DNA of 64,000 bases from JARFVT01 sp036677425 (GTDB lineage: Bacteria; Pseudomonadota; Alphaproteobacteria; UBA8366; Aestuariispiraceae): assembly GCA_036677425.1 (NCBI GenBank), contig JARFVT010000013.1, forward strand, positions 1,798,001-1,862,000, in the 5' to 3' direction. Below are positions 19,679 through 27,410 of this stretch, in pieces; positions within the stretch are counted from its first letter, which is position 1, and the number at the start of each line of letters is the position of its first letter. Below the pieces are notes generated by a model. The model had not been told where the DNA came from. It worked only from the letters and a program-made list of their open reading frames with translations, and did no database searches. The translations under genes were made by a program, and so were the position numbers.

Positions 19679-20074
19679 TTGTCAATAAAAGTTTTTGGGA
19701 ACAAGACGTTGACAGTTAAAAAGCAAGTAACGGCAAAAAAATCATGGGGTGCGGCAAAGGTTGAAATTTTAGCCCTCGCCCCAGAGATTCAAAATCTCTA
19801 TGCAGAAAATAAAAATCTAACATCGATTTTTAAAATTCTTTTTGAACAAAAAAAGATAACAATTGGTGAGCGAACTTTTCGCCGCCATGCGGCAAAAATT
19901 GTCAAAGACAGTTCAATTTCTGCTCCACCATTAGATAACCAAAAAAATACATCTATACAAAAAACCACATCAAATAATAAAAATAAAGTTTTTGAAATCA
20001 TTGAACCAGTTTTTGAGCATTCGAACAGCCTTAGCAGCGATGAAGACACTAAAAAAACTTGGGATCAATCTTAA
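19679..20074 (+). CDS. traK: TraK-like oriT-binding relaxosome protein
   Basis: 131 residues, basic N-terminus and a helix-turn-helix-like stretch EIQNLYAENKNLTSIFKILF followed by ITIGERTFRRHAAKIVK, the pattern of IncP TraK proteins. In RP4, TraK binds and bends the leading side of oriT and helps the relaxase. The polar, disordered C-terminus ends 22 bp before traL. The listed start is TTG at 19679; a TTG at 19709 (MTVKKQVTAKKSWG) is also possible. No oriT-like sequence is visible in front of it; the candidate oriT is at 41026. Confidence 0.66.
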   Translation: MSIKVFGNKTLTVKKQVTAKKSWGAAKVEILALAPEIQNLYAENKNLTSIFKILFEQKKITIGERTFRRHAAKIVKDSSISAPPLDNQKNTSIQKTTSNNKNKVFEIIEPVFEHSNSLSSDEDTKKTWDQS

Positions 20075-20096
20075 ATTTTAAAAAGGAAAAAATAAC

Positions 20097-20825
20097 ATGG
20101 CAATAGTAAATATGACTTTGCAGGGCAAAGGTGGCGTTGGTAAAAGTTTAGTTGCATCACTGATAGCACAAAATGCAATTAGCCAAGGCGTTACGCCCAT
20201 TTGCATTGATACCGACCCAGTAAACGCAAGTTTTGCAGCATATAAAGAATTTAACGTTAAAAAAATGAAACTTGGCGATACTGCCGATGAAATAAATATA
20301 AGCTATTTCGATAAGCTAATTGAAATAATTGCGGAAGCTAAACCAGAAGATGTGATTGTTATAGACAATGGCTCGCCAACTTTCTTACCGTTCGTGCGAT
20401 ATATGGTTGACAACCATATTATGGATTTTCTGCATGAGCTAGGTCATGAGGTGAGAATTCACGCGCTGCTAACTGGCGGCGAAGCCTTTAACGACACGTT
20501 AAACGGCCTTGATCGATTATTCAAATATTTTCCAAAAACTAAAATTGTTGTTTGGTTGAACGAATATTTTGGAAAGATCGAATTTGAAGGCAACAAATTT
20601 GAAGATAGCGGTATTTTTAAAAAAAATATCGACCAAATTTATGCCCTATTAAAAATCCCACAATTTCAAAAAGATACTTTTGGTCGTGATTTTGAAAAAA
20701 TATTAAAATCAAAATTAACTTTTACGGCTGCGTTAGAATTAGAAAATTTGCCTATAATGACAAGACAGCGATTAAAACAAACTTGGCGCAGTTTAAATGA
20801 TCTTATGACAATGGCGCAAATTTAA
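20097..20825 (+). CDS. traL: TraL-like ParA-family ATPase of the conjugation region
   Basis: 242 residues with the deviant Walker A motif QGKGGVGKSLVAS at the N-terminus and IDTDPVNASF, typical of ParA/MinD ATPases and of IncP TraL. It follows traK and is followed directly, with no gap, by a traM-like gene, the same K-L-M order as in RP4. TraL function is not well defined; it is not strictly needed for RP4 transfer. A plain partition ParA is less likely because no parB partner is nearby. Confidence 0.78.
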   Translation: MAIVNMTLQGKGGVGKSLVASLIAQNAISQGVTPICIDTDPVNASFAAYKEFNVKKMKLGDTADEINISYFDKLIEIIAEAKPEDVIVIDNGSPTFLPFVRYMVDNHIMDFLHELGHEVRIHALLTGGEAFNDTLNGLDRLFKYFPKTKIVVWLNEYFGKIEFEGNKFEDSGIFKKNIDQIYALLKIPQFQKDTFGRDFEKILKSKLTFTAALELENLPIMTRQRLKQTWRSLNDLMTMAQI

Positions 20826-21353
20826 ATGACTGATAAATTAGCAAAAATTGATCCTGAAACTGGTGAAATATTATTAGCCGATAATGGTTTAAAATCCGAG
20901 GATTTAAAATCAGTTGATAAAGATATTTCTAAAATCCTAACTAAGGATAAAATATCATTTAATGATTTAAAAACCATCATTTGGCAAAAAACCAAAACAA
21001 CAATTTCTAATGATGACCCAATTATGATTTTATGGGTAATGATGCAGTCCGCATTAGAAGATCACGATAAATTACTTAGTAAACAACGTGATCAAATTAT
21101 CAAAGTTAATTCCAAAAACTATGATGATTTTGAAATAGCCGTCAATCGCTGCATGGTGGAGTTTCGCGAAGAAATACTGTCAGAAGTTGCAAAAGATTAT
21201 TCGGTAGAAATCAACAATCGATTTAATTCAATGCAAAATTTGGATATTTCCATCAAACGACAATCAAAAATCTTTGGTATTTATACAATAATTAACTGTG
21301 CCAGCCTTTTATTATCCGCCGCTATTTTTACAGCAATATTTTTTATTAAATAG
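20826..21353 (+). CDS. traM: TraM-like conjugation protein with C-terminal membrane anchor
   Basis: 175 residues. A polar, mainly helical N-terminal domain is followed by one hydrophobic segment at the C-terminus (IYTIINCASLLLSAAIFTAI). Position immediately after traL and the tail-anchored layout match TraM of IncP-like systems. The stop of traL and the ATG here are adjacent, which points to coupled translation. The sequence itself has no motif I recognise. Confidence 0.6.
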   Translation: MTDKLAKIDPETGEILLADNGLKSEDLKSVDKDISKILTKDKISFNDLKTIIWQKTKTTISNDDPIMILWVMMQSALEDHDKLLSKQRDQIIKVNSKNYDDFEIAVNRCMVEFREEILSEVAKDYSVEINNRFNSMQNLDISIKRQSKIFGIYTIINCASLLLSAAIFTAIFFIK

Positions 21354-21364
21354 GAAAAATAAAA

Positions 21365-21553
21365 ATGGTATCAAAGAAATTAGGTAAAATTATTATAACT
21401 ACATTTTTTGTAATTATATTTACTGTAACATTTTTTGGTTTATACGGTTTTACCGCTATTTACACTATAATTTTCCATGATGCCATTGGCTTTGAAAAGG
21501 CAACATTTGACCTTGGTTTTATTTTTTGGGTTGTCAAATTTTTACTTATTTAA
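21365..21553 (+). CDS. Small hydrophobic protein in the tra/virB operon
   Basis: 62 residues with two hydrophobic stretches (IIITTFFVIIFTVTFFGLYG and LGFIFWVVKFLLI). No family recognised. It lies 11 bp after traM and its stop overlaps the ATG of the next gene (TAATG), so it is part of the operon. It may be a small subunit or helper of the secretion channel, but that is only inferred from position. Confidence 0.55.
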   Translation: MVSKKLGKIIITTFFVIIFTVTFFGLYGFTAIYTIIFHDAIGFEKATFDLGFIFWVVKFLLI

Positions 21554-21909
21554 TGTTTTCATTTATGAAACAAGAATTTCTCCATCTTAGTATTTTTATT
21601 CAAAAAGATATATATTTCACGGCTTTGTTTTTTGTTATTTTGGGTTTTATAATTACTTCAAACGTTGCAAATGCTCAAGTTCCAATAGCTTTTGATAATC
21701 CTTACATATCATCAAATATCGATGAAAAACATACTTTAGATGAAAAAATAGCACCACCTCCACCAGCCAAAACAACACAGCAAATAATTATAGAACAAAC
21801 AACTTTATTGGAGGATATTAGAACTTTACTAATTTTTTTATCTCTGATTGTTTTTTTTATTTTGCTAATAATTTTCACAATCAATTTAAAAATTAGAAAA
21901 GAGAAATAA
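21553..21909 (+). CDS. Putative exported or membrane protein in the virB operon
   Basis: 118 residues from ATG 21553. A signal-like hydrophobic segment (YFTALFFVILGFIITS) ends at NVANAQVPIAF, a good signal-peptidase site. A short periplasmic part with a PPPPAK run follows, then a second membrane helix (LLIFLSLIVFFILLIIFTI) and a basic tail. No family is recognised. It sits directly before virB2, where VirB1 or VirB7 homologues can occur, but it has neither a transglycosylase motif nor a lipobox. Confidence 0.55.
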   Translation: MFSFMKQEFLHLSIFIQKDIYFTALFFVILGFIITSNVANAQVPIAFDNPYISSNIDEKHTLDEKIAPPPPAKTTQQIIIEQTTLLEDIRTLLIFLSLIVFFILLIIFTINLKIRKEK

Positions 21910-21911
21910 AA

Positions 21912-22205
21912 ATGTTTAAAAATAAATTAGTTCAAACTTTAGCCATGACCTTAATTTCAACGCAAACGGCATTCGCCGCAGGTGCAAATGCTAACTGGGC
22001 AAAAGAAGGCGTAACTTTACTTGAGAGCTTGGAGATGGGCGCAGGAAGCCTTGCTATAATCTTTATTGGTGTAGCAATTATTGCTTATGGCATTTGGGGT
22101 GTATTTACACAAAAATTAGACTGGGAAAAATTTAGAACAATTTTAATTGCTGGTACATGTATTGTTGCTGGTCCGGTCATGTTAAAAACATTTTTTGGTG
22201 TATAA
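21912..22205 (+). CDS. virB2: VirB2/TrbC-like major pilin
   Basis: 97 residues: signal peptide (cleavage near FAAGANA), then two hydrophobic helices separated by a short basic loop, the VirB2 pattern (LAIIFIGVAIIAYGIWGVF and FRTILIAGTCIVAGPVMLK). VirB2 is the pilus subunit of type IV secretion. It lies just ahead of virB3 and virB4 in canonical order. Confidence 0.85.
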   Translation: MFKNKLVQTLAMTLISTQTAFAAGANANWAKEGVTLLESLEMGAGSLAIIFIGVAIIAYGIWGVFTQKLDWEKFRTILIAGTCIVAGPVMLKTFFGV

Positions 22206-22206
22206 A

Positions 22207-22518
22207 ATGCGTGCCAGAGGATTTATAAATACCGCAATTCAAAAGCCGTTTTCTATTTATGGAATGCCGCCAAAATTATTTATGTTGGCAATGGTTTTTA
22301 CATTATTATTCTACCTAATTTGTAGCCTATTAGATTTTAGAGCCACAGCATTTATTGGCTCAATTGCAATATTTGCTGTTTTGGCAGTTTGGTTATTTAT
22401 AAAAAATTCAAAAGATTGTCATTTTGAATATGTTTTTTTTAATGGTCGTTCTTTTTGGAAAGGCAAAAAAACACGACATTTGATTGCTGGCTGGCCTACT
22501 GATGGGAGCAAAAAATAA
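22207..22518 (+). CDS. virB3: VirB3-like inner-membrane protein
   Basis: 103 residues from ATG 22207, starting one base after the virB2 stop. An N-terminal RGFINTAIQKPFSIYGMPPK is followed by two membrane segments (LFMLAMVFTLLFYLICSLL and IGSIAIFAVLAVWLF), the layout of VirB3/TrbD, which anchors VirB4 to the inner membrane. Its stop overlaps the start of virB4 by one base. Confidence 0.85.
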   Translation: MRARGFINTAIQKPFSIYGMPPKLFMLAMVFTLLFYLICSLLDFRATAFIGSIAIFAVLAVWLFIKNSKDCHFEYVFFNGRSFWKGKKTRHLIAGWPTDGSKK

Positions 22519-24896
22519 TGTTAACGCAAATTTTAGCCACAGGAATTTTAAGCGCGATGACAGCAGGATTAATTGTGCCAGCCGCAAGAAATATTATGTT
22601 AGGTGATGTAAAATTAGATTGGCTCGCTGGTGAATTAGAGCTTGATAAAATTGACACTGATAATTTTACGGTTTTATTAAAATCAGGCGTTAAATTTAAT
22701 GTCTATAAAATCAAAGGCATAAATTATGATGCCAAAATTGGCGAAGAACAAATTAATTTACAGGTAGCCAGAGCCGAAGCAATTGACCAATTGGGCAAAC
22801 TTGGCTTAAATATTAGGCTATTTGTAATAAAGAGACAAACGGATATTTCATATCAAAGCCAGTGGCCTTGCAAAACATTGCAAGAAATTGGCGATCAAGA
22901 AGCCAAATTATACAAAAATAGTTATCGCATTGATTATTATATTACATTGGCCGCAAAAGATTTAAAAACTCTTGATGACGGCAATAAAAAATTAATAGCA
23001 ACATTGGGTAAATATAGCCCTAAATTAGTAAAATTAAATATTGATAATAAATATTGTCATTTAACTGGTTTTTTAAATTATTTAATATCGGGAGATTTAC
23101 GTTATGATTTACCAGCAATTTCAAGTAATTTATCAAAAAATCTACCTGCATCTGATTTACTATTTGAAAAATCTGGCTTGATTACTAGTTATGTGCCGTC
23201 TCCAAAATATCATAAGATTATTACAATTTATCAATGGCCAGAATTTGTTAGCGGTATAGTTAACCAGCAAATATTAAGCCATGCGGGCGATATTGATATT
23301 GTTCAAATTGCAATTCCATTTAGTCAAATGCGCGCATTAGCTATGTTAAAACGCGATAAAAACCAAAATATAAGTGGTTTTATGAGTAGCGATGCAAAAT
23401 TGGGCGGTGTTGTTGAACAAATGGAAAAAATAACAGACGGCAATACCACTCTTTTTTCAACCCAACATCAAATTATGGTAAGGGCGAATTCAACTGATAA
23501 ATTAGACAAGCTTTTATATGAAATATCACAGATTTTAGCCAGAGCCAGAATTTCATATCATATAGAAACCGAATGTGCCGCCAAATGCTTTTTTAACAAA
23601 ATTGCAGGTAGTGATAAATTAATCAGACCATTAAATATTGATGATGAACCAATTGCGGCATTATGGCCTTTTCATTATTCATCGGTTGGACAGCCCGCCA
23701 GCCCATATGGTGATTTACCCGTGCGGCAGTTTAGAACGCCATCAGGCCAAGCTTACAGCTTTCAATTTCACATCAGACGAGCCAAGCAATCACTTGGTAA
23801 TTATCTAGTCTTTGCGGGTTCTGGTTCGGGTAAATCCACATTAATTATGCATTTGCTATCTGGTTTAGCCAAATTCAAAGGCGTTTCAAGCTATATTTTT
23901 GATAGTAATGAGGGCGCAAAATTCATGATTGAAACCATGGGCGGTCATTATCAAAGCTATGATGATTTAAGCTTAAATCCATTGGATGTTGGCGAAGACA
24001 CCCCACAGGCGAGACAAAGAATTAATTTAATATTGCGGGTAATGTTGGGTAGTGAATTTAAGCCTGATGAAGATGACGAGATGCAATTAAATCACGCCAT
24101 CAATGAAGCATTTTTAGTCGATCAACCAGATAGAACCTTAGATGTTTTATTTGATCCAGCATTTCCAAAGAAAAGCCAACTAAGAAAATTAATGGCAAAA
24201 TGGGTTACCGATGCCAAAGGTAAAAAAGGGCTATATTCGCATATTTTCAACGCAAAACATGACAGCTTGGTTAACATATTAAACAAATCACATTTGATAG
24301 GCATTAATATGAATGAGGCGTTATCTGATCCTGATTTAGGCGCAGCCGTAGTTGCACATATTTCTGCGGCTATTAAAAATGCGGCTAAAAAAAATCAAAA
24401 TGGTTTTAATATCTTCATCGATGAAGCCGCTAATTTATTACAAAATGACGGCTTTTGTAAATTAGCCATGGAAATGTTCCGTGAATATCGCAAGCTTGAC
24501 GGCGCGGTTGGTATGGCTTTTCAAGACCCGACCGCATTATTTGACAGCGGCATAGGCAAAGCGGTTTTAGATAATACCGCCACATTGATTTTCTTTCCAA
24601 ATGCCAGCGCAACGGTGGAAAACCTAGCACCGTTTAATCTTAATGATGAACAAATAAGATTCATCACAGATACCAGTAATATTGCCGAAGATGCCGAAGA
24701 TAACCAACAATTAAAACGACAGGTTTTAATCATAAAGCGCGAGGCAGCAACTGGTTTTAATGAAAGCGCAATTATCAATGTGGATTTATCATCACTTGGT
24801 GATGCAATCAGATTTTATCGGGCTGGCACTGCTGCCAATGCCGACCTTGCACAAGCAAAAATTAAATGGGGCGCGGCATGGCTAAAAAATATATAA
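22518..24896 (+). CDS. virB4: VirB4 type IV secretion ATPase
   Basis: 792 residues, normal for VirB4. Walker A GSGSGKSTLIMHL at about residue 435 and Walker B FNIFIDEAANLL at about 632. The N-terminal ~400 residues form the CagE/TrbE/VirB family domain. VirB4 is the hexameric ATPase at the base of the secretion channel that drives pilus assembly and substrate transfer. The frame is intact, unlike virB6 and virB11 further on. Confidence 0.94.
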   Translation: MLTQILATGILSAMTAGLIVPAARNIMLGDVKLDWLAGELELDKIDTDNFTVLLKSGVKFNVYKIKGINYDAKIGEEQINLQVARAEAIDQLGKLGLNIRLFVIKRQTDISYQSQWPCKTLQEIGDQEAKLYKNSYRIDYYITLAAKDLKTLDDGNKKLIATLGKYSPKLVKLNIDNKYCHLTGFLNYLISGDLRYDLPAISSNLSKNLPASDLLFEKSGLITSYVPSPKYHKIITIYQWPEFVSGIVNQQILSHAGDIDIVQIAIPFSQMRALAMLKRDKNQNISGFMSSDAKLGGVVEQMEKITDGNTTLFSTQHQIMVRANSTDKLDKLLYEISQILARARISYHIETECAAKCFFNKIAGSDKLIRPLNIDDEPIAALWPFHYSSVGQPASPYGDLPVRQFRTPSGQAYSFQFHIRRAKQSLGNYLVFAGSGSGKSTLIMHLLSGLAKFKGVSSYIFDSNEGAKFMIETMGGHYQSYDDLSLNPLDVGEDTPQARQRINLILRVMLGSEFKPDEDDEMQLNHAINEAFLVDQPDRTLDVLFDPAFPKKSQLRKLMAKWVTDAKGKKGLYSHIFNAKHDSLVNILNKSHLIGINMNEALSDPDLGAAVVAHISAAIKNAAKKNQNGFNIFIDEAANLLQNDGFCKLAMEMFREYRKLDGAVGMAFQDPTALFDSGIGKAVLDNTATLIFFPNASATVENLAPFNLNDEQIRFITDTSNIAEDAEDNQQLKRQVLIIKREAATGFNESAIINVDLSSLGDAIRFYRAGTAANADLAQAKIKWGAAWLKNI

Positions 24897-25636
24897 ATCG
24901 CAAGATTGTTGCAATAATATTAACGATATTCATATGGTCAAATTCAGCGAATATTTCTAATGCTGCTATGTCGGTTTTTGATTCAACCGCATATGTAAAA
25001 TTAGTCGATCAATTAAACAAATTAACCACGATGATTGATAGTATCAATGAGGTCTCAAAATTTGCCAAAGATACGGTCAAAGCTATCGGCGAATTTGGCA
25101 GAATTATTGTACCATTTACCACATTAAAAAATATTGGCGATCAATTAAAACGTGATGCACAATGTTTGCTGCCAAATTTGGAAGATTTAATGCCAAGCCT
25201 TGAATTAAAAAACGTTAATTTCTCTATTTGTGGCGGTAAGAGTATTTATAAAGAAACATTATTTATGAATGAAGAAGATTTTAATAAATTATCAACTCCA
25301 GAGCAAAATAGAATAGTCAGAGAAATACAAAAATTTCGTCAAAATATTTTAAATGATGCCACAATGAGCGGACTTTCTCAATCTGATATAGCGCAAAAAA
25401 ATGCTAAAACCCATCTAAACGCTGCTGAAGAATTAGAAGCCTTGGGCAATGCGGCAATGGACGAGCGCACCCAAGCGGCAATTAAAATAAAAGGCTTGGC
25501 CTTGATTGCAAAAGGCCAAGCACAAGCAAACCAATTATTAGCATCATTATTAAGGGTTACATCGGCACATGTAACTACAATGACAGGCAATATATTTAGC
25601 GGTTTAGTTAAGTCAAAAAATAAGGATGAAGAATGA
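24878..25636 (+). CDS. virB5: VirB5/TrbJ-like exported conjugation protein
   Basis: 252 residues from ATG 24878 (MAKKYINRKIVA), overlapping the end of virB4. A signal peptide ends near NISNAAMSV. The mature part is helical, with KLVDQLNKLTTMIDSINE opening a coiled-coil-like region and AEELEALGNAAMDERTQAA further on, typical of VirB5/TrbJ minor pilins. VirB5 sits at the pilus tip in characterised systems. Position after virB4 supports the call; similarity in this family is always low. Confidence 0.7.
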   Translation: MAKKYINRKIVAIILTIFIWSNSANISNAAMSVFDSTAYVKLVDQLNKLTTMIDSINEVSKFAKDTVKAIGEFGRIIVPFTTLKNIGDQLKRDAQCLLPNLEDLMPSLELKNVNFSICGGKSIYKETLFMNEEDFNKLSTPEQNRIVREIQKFRQNILNDATMSGLSQSDIAQKNAKTHLNAAEELEALGNAAMDERTQAAIKIKGLALIAKGQAQANQLLASLLRVTSAHVTTMTGNIFSGLVKSKNKDEE

Positions 25637-25653
25637 CCTTATTTTTAAATAAT

Positions 25654-26199
25654 TCATTGACTATTGCGCTTTTTCTTACTGGCTCTAATTTTCGCCATAT
25701 TTGCTTGTACCCTTGGCCAATTTTTAGCAACTCTAGCTTCATCATGAGTTTTATCTTCTTCTTCACGCCAATCGGGATAATCGGTACAGCTTTTAGTAAA
25801 AATATTTCTGCCAGCAACGGCCCCGCAATGAAAACCATATCCTTCGTGATTCCAAGGATATTGGGCATCACCACAACAATCATAAGCTCGATAACCACTT
25901 TCCCATTGTTTATAGGTCAAAGTCAGATCATAGCCTTTTTTAATCAATTCGGCATCGGGGCTATTTTGCAAATATTGGCGCGCTTTTTTACGGTCAATAA
26001 TATTATTCCATTTTTGAAAAGCATCATAATATTTATTTTTTTCAATCAAAAACTGATCTCTAGTTTTAAGATTCTGCCAAGCCCAGACCGCGTAACTAAA
26101 ATCAAAAAAATCATGCTGGTGATAGAATTTAGCATTAGACTGATTAGCCGTAAAAACAGATATAAGGATAATTAAAATGGCAAAAAAAACATATTTCAC
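25654..26199 (-). CDS. Secreted cysteine-containing protein encoded against the virB operon
   Basis: 181 residues from a GTG at 26199. That start gives a textbook signal peptide: basic MKY, a hydrophobic core (VFFAILIILISVF) and cleavage after QSNA. The mature part is polar with four cysteines (YDCCGDAQYPW, FHCGAV, KSCTDYPDW), fit for disulfides in the periplasm. It runs opposite to virB5 and virB6 and overlaps the virB6 start by 23 bp. An overlapping plus-strand frame (25633-26175) has no protein-like character. Family unknown; an entry-exclusion or surface-regulation role is a guess based only on location in a transfer operon. Confidence 0.6.
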   Translation of the reverse strand: MKYVFFAILIILISVFTANQSNAKFYHQHDFFDFSYAVWAWQNLKTRDQFLIEKNKYYDAFQKWNNIIDRKKARQYLQNSPDAELIKKGYDLTLTYKQWESGYRAYDCCGDAQYPWNHEGYGFHCGAVAGRNIFTKSCTDYPDWREEEDKTHDEARVAKNWPRVQANMAKIRASKKKRNSQ

Positions 26200-26818
26200 A
26201 GAAGAAATAGTTGGCCAATATATTACATTTGCCCAAGAATTTACAGCAGATTTATCAATCGCATTATCGCCCGGTATCAGATTATTATTTGGGGCGTTAA
26301 TAGGTGTTTGGATTATAATTGAGGGCATAAAATTACTCCTTGGTAAAACAAAGGTTACCGATTTAGGCGGCGAATTATTCTTTCTTATTATAGCAGCAAT
26401 GTTACTGTTTGGTCAAGGGGAAGAACTTATAAATTCTATATATACTGCGGCTTTGAGTGTTACTGGATCGGTTGCTGGCGTGGTTTTAAATATTGGTTCT
26501 AGCCAGCATCAATATGCAGTGGTTGATGGTTTGGGTGGCATGGCGGCATTGGTTAGATCGGCAGAAATAGCAATTATGACTGTTATTACTATTGCAGATA
26601 CAATTGCCGCAAGTTCTGGCTGGGCAAATATTTTAGCATATTTATATGCCGCATTATTAGCGATACCATATTTTATAATTTTATTGGTTTATTTTGCACA
26701 AGTTGTAATTTCTATTTTTCGAGTAATCATGTTGGCTACTTTATCGCCGTTTTTAATGCTGGCTTTTGGCTTTGGCTGGGGGCGCGGCATGCATGGCGGG
26801 CGATTTACGATCATTTAA
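26177..26818 (+). pseudogene. virB6: VirB6 truncated at its C-terminus
   Basis: 213 residues of polytopic membrane protein with the VirB6/TrbL core (TVITIADTIAASSGWANIL, VIMLATLSPFLMLAFGFGWG). VirB6 normally has about 300 residues. After GWGRGM the frame runs into HGGRFTII and stops, and a VirB11 C-terminal fragment begins at the very next base. A deletion has therefore joined virB6 to virB11 and removed virB8, virB9, virB10 and the N-terminal half of virB11. VirB6 is the channel's inner-membrane stalk component. Confidence 0.82.
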
Positions 26819-27138
26819 TGCGTATAACGCCAGATAACATCTTATTTGGTGAAATATCGACCAGTAACGCCTTTGCGGCATTGGCTGCGTTAAATTCTGG
26901 TGTTACTGGCTTTATATGTACCATTCATGCGGAAAGTCCAACACAGGCGATTAAGCGTAAATTTGTCCAAAATATAGCATGGTCGGGGCAAAAAATGAGC
27001 GACATACCAGAATTTCTAGGTGAAATGGTTGATTTGGTTATTCAGATCAAAAGATCAGATAAAGGCATTCGGCAAATAACCGATATTTATCAACCAAAAT
27101 TTCAAAATTATATCATGAAGGATAATATGGAGGCTTAA
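26818..27138 (+). pseudogene. virB11: C-terminal remnant of the VirB11 ATPase
   Basis: 106 residues. ITPDNILFGEI matches the Asp-box/Walker B region and SGVTGFICTIHAESP the His box of VirB11-type traffic ATPases. The Walker A half and N-terminal domain are missing, lost in the deletion that also truncated virB6. The frame is open a little upstream of ATG 26818 (RAIYDHL), supporting a deletion junction near 26790. It cannot be an active ATPase alone. Confidence 0.85.
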
Positions 27139-27140
27139 TA

Positions 27141-27410
27141 ATGAGCGATGTCATCGATGCTGAATTTACAATGCCAATAGAAGAAATGAGCAATGAAGAT
27201 TTATTGGCCGACTTGGTTAGGGTTTCTGTAGAGATTATTAATCACCATATAATTTCATCAAAACAAAGCCTTAAATATTTAAATCCATCTGAAAGTAATT
27301 TTGTTCGAAATAACTATGAAGATGATCAATCTTGGCAGTATTTCACCGACCCAATAATAATGAAATTGATTAATATTATTACACAAATGGAGGTTAACAG
27401 CCATGATTAA
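27141..27410 (+). CDS. Small acidic hypothetical protein between virB11 and virD4
   Basis: 89 residues, acidic and without membrane segments, opening MSDVIDAEFTMPIEEMSNED. No family recognised. It starts 2 bp after the virB11 remnant and overlaps the virD4 start by 8 bp, so it is translated in the same operon. Genes in this position in conjugative operons are often small helpers of the coupling protein, but nothing in the sequence proves this. Confidence 0.55.
   Translation: MSDVIDAEFTMPIEEMSNEDLLADLVRVSVEIINHHIISSKQSLKYLNPSESNFVRNNYEDDQSWQYFTDPIIMKLINIITQMEVNSHD

Noticed and set aside
20097..20825. Plasmid partition ATPase ParA
   Set aside because: The ParA-like fold fits, but position between traK- and traM-like genes and absence of parB favour TraL.
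25633..26175. Plus-strand 180-codon frame between virB5 and virB6
   Set aside because: It lies opposite a frame with a clear signal peptide and cysteine pattern. Its own sequence has no domain-like character, so it is treated as the shadow.
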